A DNA stretch of 64,000 bases, taken from Ancylobacter sp. IITR112 (lineage in GTDB: Bacteria; Pseudomonadota; Alphaproteobacteria; Rhizobiales; Xanthobacteraceae). Positions 61,211 through 64,000 of the stretch are shown here, piece after piece; the stretch's first letter is position 1; every line of letters starts with the position of its first letter. Below the pieces are notes generated by a model. The model ran no database searches, was not told the origin of the DNA, and was given only the letters and a program-made list of their open reading frames with translations. A program made the translations under genes and the position numbers. The stretch is from assembly GCF_041415945.1 (NCBI RefSeq), contig NZ_JBGCUS010000001.1:1116001-1180000 (forward strand), in the 5' to 3' direction.

Positions 61211-62503
61211 ATGCACGTCCGATCATTGTTCGCCGCGCCGCTTGTCGCGGCCATTGCGCTGGGGGCGAGCTTTGCCGTCGGCCCGGCCGCCGCTGATACC
61301 CCGGCGCCCAAGGTGCGCGACATCGTCGCCACCTATGCCGACATCGCCGAGGCGATGTACACGGACAGCCTGACCACCGCCAAGGCGCTGCAGAGCGCTG
61401 TCGACACCCTCATCGCCACGCCGACCGAGGCCAATCTCGACGCCGCCAAGGCCGCCTGGAAGGCCGCGCGCGTGCCCTACCAGCAGACCGAGGGCTTCCG
61501 CTTCGGCAATCCCATCGTCGATGAATGGGAAGGCCGCGTGAACGCCTGGCCGCTGGATGAAGGGCTGATCGACTATGTCGACAAGGGCTATGGCGAGACC
61601 TCGGACGAGAACCCGCTCTACACCGCCAATGTGATCGCCAACACCAAGATCCGCGTCGGCAAGAAGACCATCGACGCCACCACCATCACCCCTAAGCTGC
61701 TGGACAGCCTGCAGGAGGCCGGCGGCGTCGAATCCAACGTCGCCATCGGCTATCACGCCATTGAATTCCTGCTGTGGGGCCAGGATCTCAACGGCACCGG
61801 CCCCGGTGCCGGCAAGCGCCCGGCGACCGACTACGACACCAAGAATTGCAGCAACGGCCATTGCGAGCGCCGCGCGGCCTATCTCAAGGCAGCCACCGAC
61901 CTGCTGGTGTCCGATCTCGCCGACATGGCGAAGTGGTGGGGCAAGAAGGGCAAGGCCCGCGCCGCCGTGGTGAAGCAGAAGGACAAGACCGCGCTCGCCA
62001 CCATCCTCACCGGCCTCGGCTCGCTGTCCTACGGCGAACTCGCGGGCGAGCGGATGAAGCTCGGCCTCATCCTGCACGATCCCGAAGAGGAGCATGACTG
62101 CTTCTCCGACAACACCCACAATTCGCATTATTACGACGAGCTCGGCATCGCCTCGATCTACCGGGCCAAGTACACCCGCGTCGACGGCTCGGTGGTCGAG
62201 GGCGCGTCGGTCGCCGCCTATGCCAGCGCCAAGGCGCCGAAGGCCGCCGCCGAGGCCGAGGCCAAGATCGACGCCGCGCTCGCCGCGCTGAAGGCGATCA
62301 AGGACGAAGCCGACAGCGGCAAGCAGGCCTATGACCAGATGATCGGCGAGGGCAATGCCGAGGGCAATGCGCTGGTGCAGAAGGGCGTGGATTCCCTCGT
62401 CGCCCAGACCCGCGCCATCGAGGGCGTGGTTGGTGCTCTGAAGCTGAAGATCAAGGTCGAAGGCTCCGACAGCCTCGACGACCCCTCCAAGGTCGGCGAG
62501 TGA
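61211..62503 (+). CDS. Imelysin-family iron-regulated periplasmic protein
   Basis: A 430-residue protein with a signal peptide (about 1-27, ending GPAAA). Two helical imelysin repeats follow. The family GxHxxE motif is intact: G180, H182, E185 in IGYHAIEFLLWGQDL. Other hallmark segments are VDEWEGRVNAWPLDE and DPEEEHDCFSDNTHNSHYYDELG. Imelysins (IrpA, EfeO-like) take part in iron uptake at the cell surface or periplasm. AAGGAG lies just before the ATG at 61211. It is 7 bases upstream of the multicopper oxidase gene. Confidence 0.93.
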   Translation: MHVRSLFAAPLVAAIALGASFAVGPAAADTPAPKVRDIVATYADIAEAMYTDSLTTAKALQSAVDTLIATPTEANLDAAKAAWKAARVPYQQTEGFRFGNPIVDEWEGRVNAWPLDEGLIDYVDKGYGETSDENPLYTANVIANTKIRVGKKTIDATTITPKLLDSLQEAGGVESNVAIGYHAIEFLLWGQDLNGTGPGAGKRPATDYDTKNCSNGHCERRAAYLKAATDLLVSDLADMAKWWGKKGKARAAVVKQKDKTALATILTGLGSLSYGELAGERMKLGLILHDPEEEHDCFSDNTHNSHYYDELGIASIYRAKYTRVDGSVVEGASVAAYASAKAPKAAAEAEAKIDAALAALKAIKDEADSGKQAYDQMIGEGNAEGNALVQKGVDSLVAQTRAIEGVVGALKLKIKVEGSDSLDDPSKVGE

Positions 62504-62510
62504 TGCGGCC

Positions 62511-63980
62511 ATGACACGCGGCGGCGCGGGTCTCTCGCGCCGCGCCTTCCTCGGTGCGGGCGCGGCACTCGGCGGATGGGCGCTGCTCGCGCCGACCCGT
62601 ACCGGTGCCGCGCGCGCTGGTTTCGATCCGTCATCCTTCACGCCCACCCATGAAGTGACGCTCACCGCCGGTGAGATGGAGCTGAAGCTGCTCGGCCCCC
62701 AAGGTCCGGCGACACGCATCCTCGCCTATGACGGCGCCCCGTTCCGCACGCTGCGCCTGCCGCGCGGCACGCGGCTGAAGGCAACCTTCGTCAACGGCAT
62801 TGACGAAGGCTCCACGCTGCACTTTCACGGCATCCGCATGCCGAACGAATATGACGGCGTGCCGACCCTGACCCAGCCGCTGGTGCTGCCCGGCAGCCGC
62901 TTCGTGCACCTGCTGCCGCTCGACGATCCCGGCACCTTCTTCTTCCATCCCCATTGCGACGAGACCGGGCAGGCCGGCAAGGGCCTCGCCGGCGTGCTGA
63001 TCGTCGAGGATGAGCGCGACCCCGCCTTCGATGCCGAGCATGTGCTTTGCCTGAAGGACTGGCGGCTGAAGGAGGATGGAAGCTATCTTCCGCTCTCCGA
63101 GCCCGACGGTGCGTCCAAGGCCGGCACGTTCGGCGCCACCCGAACCGTGAATGGCGCGGCCTCGGTTGAGCTCAAAGCGCCCGCCGGCGGCCATGCGCGG
63201 CTGCGCATTCTCAACATCGATTCCACCCGCATCATGGATATCGGCGTGGAGGGCGGCGAAGCCTGGCTCATCGCCGTCGACGGCCATGCACTGCCACCGG
63301 TGCGGCTCGATGATCTGCCCGATGGCATCTGGCGCATGGGCCCGGCCCAGCGCATCGACCTCGACATCCGCATGCCGGCGGACGGTTCCCCGGTGACGCT
63401 GGGCGACTACCGCGCCGCCGACATTTATCAGTTCGCCACCCTCACGGCCGCCGGCAAGGCCGCCAAGCCGCGCAAGGGCCCGCTCGCCTTGCCGAAACCC
63501 GCCTTGCCGAAACCGGACATGAAGACGGCGACCCGGCTTTCCTTCACCCTGCAGCAGGCCACCGACCAGGCGGTGAAGGACCTCGCTTTGCCGCCGGACG
63601 ATCCGCTGGCCAAGGCGCTGATCGACAGCCTGTGTGTCGGCTCCACCACCTATTGGGGCATCCAGTCGGAATCCTGGCCCACCGGCACGCGGCGCAACCT
63701 GCCGCCGCCGCTGGCGCGGATGCAGGAAGGCGCCTCCTATGTGGTGGAGATCAAGAACGAGACGCGCTTTCCCCACCCCGTCCATCTGCACGGCCATGCT
63801 TTCGAGGTGATGTCCTCCAGCCTCGGCCGACTGCCTCGCCACTGGGCGGACACCGTGCTGGTCCAGCCGGGCGAGGCGGTGGAGACCGCCTTCGTCGCGG
63901 CGCGCGGCGACTGGGTGTTCCACTGCCACATTCTGGAACACATGGAGACCGGCATGATGGGCTGGTTCCGGGTCGTGTAA
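62511..63980 (+). CDS. Tat-exported multicopper oxidase
   Basis: A 489-residue multicopper oxidase. The Tat signal is LSRRAFLGAGAALGG. Copper ligands are complete: H104/H106 (HFHG), H146/H148 (HPH), H422/H425/H427 (HPVHLHGH) and H471-C-H473...H477...M482 (HCHILEHMETGMM), with Met482 the likely type 1 axial ligand. Such enzymes oxidise Cu(I) or Fe(II) in the periplasm. Coupling to the imelysin gene (7 bases) points to ferroxidase-assisted iron uptake or copper tolerance. The last 20 bases of the window after it are too short to read. Confidence 0.93.
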   Translation: MTRGGAGLSRRAFLGAGAALGGWALLAPTRTGAARAGFDPSSFTPTHEVTLTAGEMELKLLGPQGPATRILAYDGAPFRTLRLPRGTRLKATFVNGIDEGSTLHFHGIRMPNEYDGVPTLTQPLVLPGSRFVHLLPLDDPGTFFFHPHCDETGQAGKGLAGVLIVEDERDPAFDAEHVLCLKDWRLKEDGSYLPLSEPDGASKAGTFGATRTVNGAASVELKAPAGGHARLRILNIDSTRIMDIGVEGGEAWLIAVDGHALPPVRLDDLPDGIWRMGPAQRIDLDIRMPADGSPVTLGDYRAADIYQFATLTAAGKAAKPRKGPLALPKPALPKPDMKTATRLSFTLQQATDQAVKDLALPPDDPLAKALIDSLCVGSTTYWGIQSESWPTGTRRNLPPPLARMQEGASYVVEIKNETRFPHPVHLHGHAFEVMSSSLGRLPRHWADTVLVQPGEAVETAFVAARGDWVFHCHILEHMETGMMGWFRVV

Positions 63981-64000
63981 TGCGCATGCGCTGCCGCTCC

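Overview
The window is a GC-rich chromosomal segment from an alphaproteobacterium, most likely a Hyphomicrobiales (Rhizobiales) member; gene content and order suggest Xanthobacteraceae or a close relative (inference, no search was run). The order aroQ-accB-accC-aat, the neighbours rne/amiC/mrcA and prfB, the hydrolase/suf cluster and hom-glpX...recJ are all familiar from this order. An Irr-type iron control element before the suf genes supports the same placement. I see no rRNA, tRNA, CRISPR array, phage or insertion sequence. Most of the window is housekeeping DNA, with accessory genes placed in breaks of otherwise conserved order.

Region by region. 1-5.2 kb (minus strand): start of aat, then accC, accB and aroQ from one promoter, then a ScsC/DsbA-like thiol oxidoreductase and a BepA-like M48 protease with TPRs. 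5.3-9 kb: a PLP aminotransferase, an HxlR regulator divergent from an NmrA-type oxidoreductase (a probable redox switch), and a transglutaminase-like protein. 9.1-22.4 kb: RNase E with a long upstream region, divergent amiC-mrcA, an outer-membrane autotransporter carrying a PAP2 phosphatase, a GST, prfB and a 1-Cys Bcp peroxiredoxin. 22.6-30.2 kb: a large AsmA-like envelope protein, tyrS, anmK, a small exported protein and an alpha/beta hydrolase.

30.3-38.7 kb: an Fe-S assembly cluster (NifS-like desulfurase, sufB, sufC, sufD, sufS, a SufT/DUF59 gene, a VOC gene, sufA, then a TfoX-like gene). It is headed by a near-perfect Irr box overlapping the promoter and is interrupted three times by palindromic repeats. 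38.8-46.3 kb: MscS channel, DEAD-box helicase, GreA/B-like factor with an overlapping LysE exporter, parE, a small phasin-like protein and argC. 46.5-53.2 kb: PHA synthase with a very long Ala/Pro/Lys/Arg-rich N-terminal extension, a small lipoprotein, alaC, hom and glpX. 53.4-60.4 kb: accessory genes (small unknown protein, esterase, EamA transporter, phytase-like protein), then recJ and a flavoprotein. 60.7-64 kb: a small Cys-containing protein, an imelysin lipoprotein-like iron-uptake factor and a Tat-exported multicopper oxidase, which together look like a ferroxidase-linked metal acquisition locus.

At least three families of intergenic palindromic repeats recur between genes. Nothing here is a clearly new defence or mobile system. 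The best leads are the extended PHA synthase, the PAP2-autotransporter inserted between mrcA and prfB, the Irr-controlled suf cluster without a linked iscR/rirA, and the imelysin/multicopper oxidase pair.
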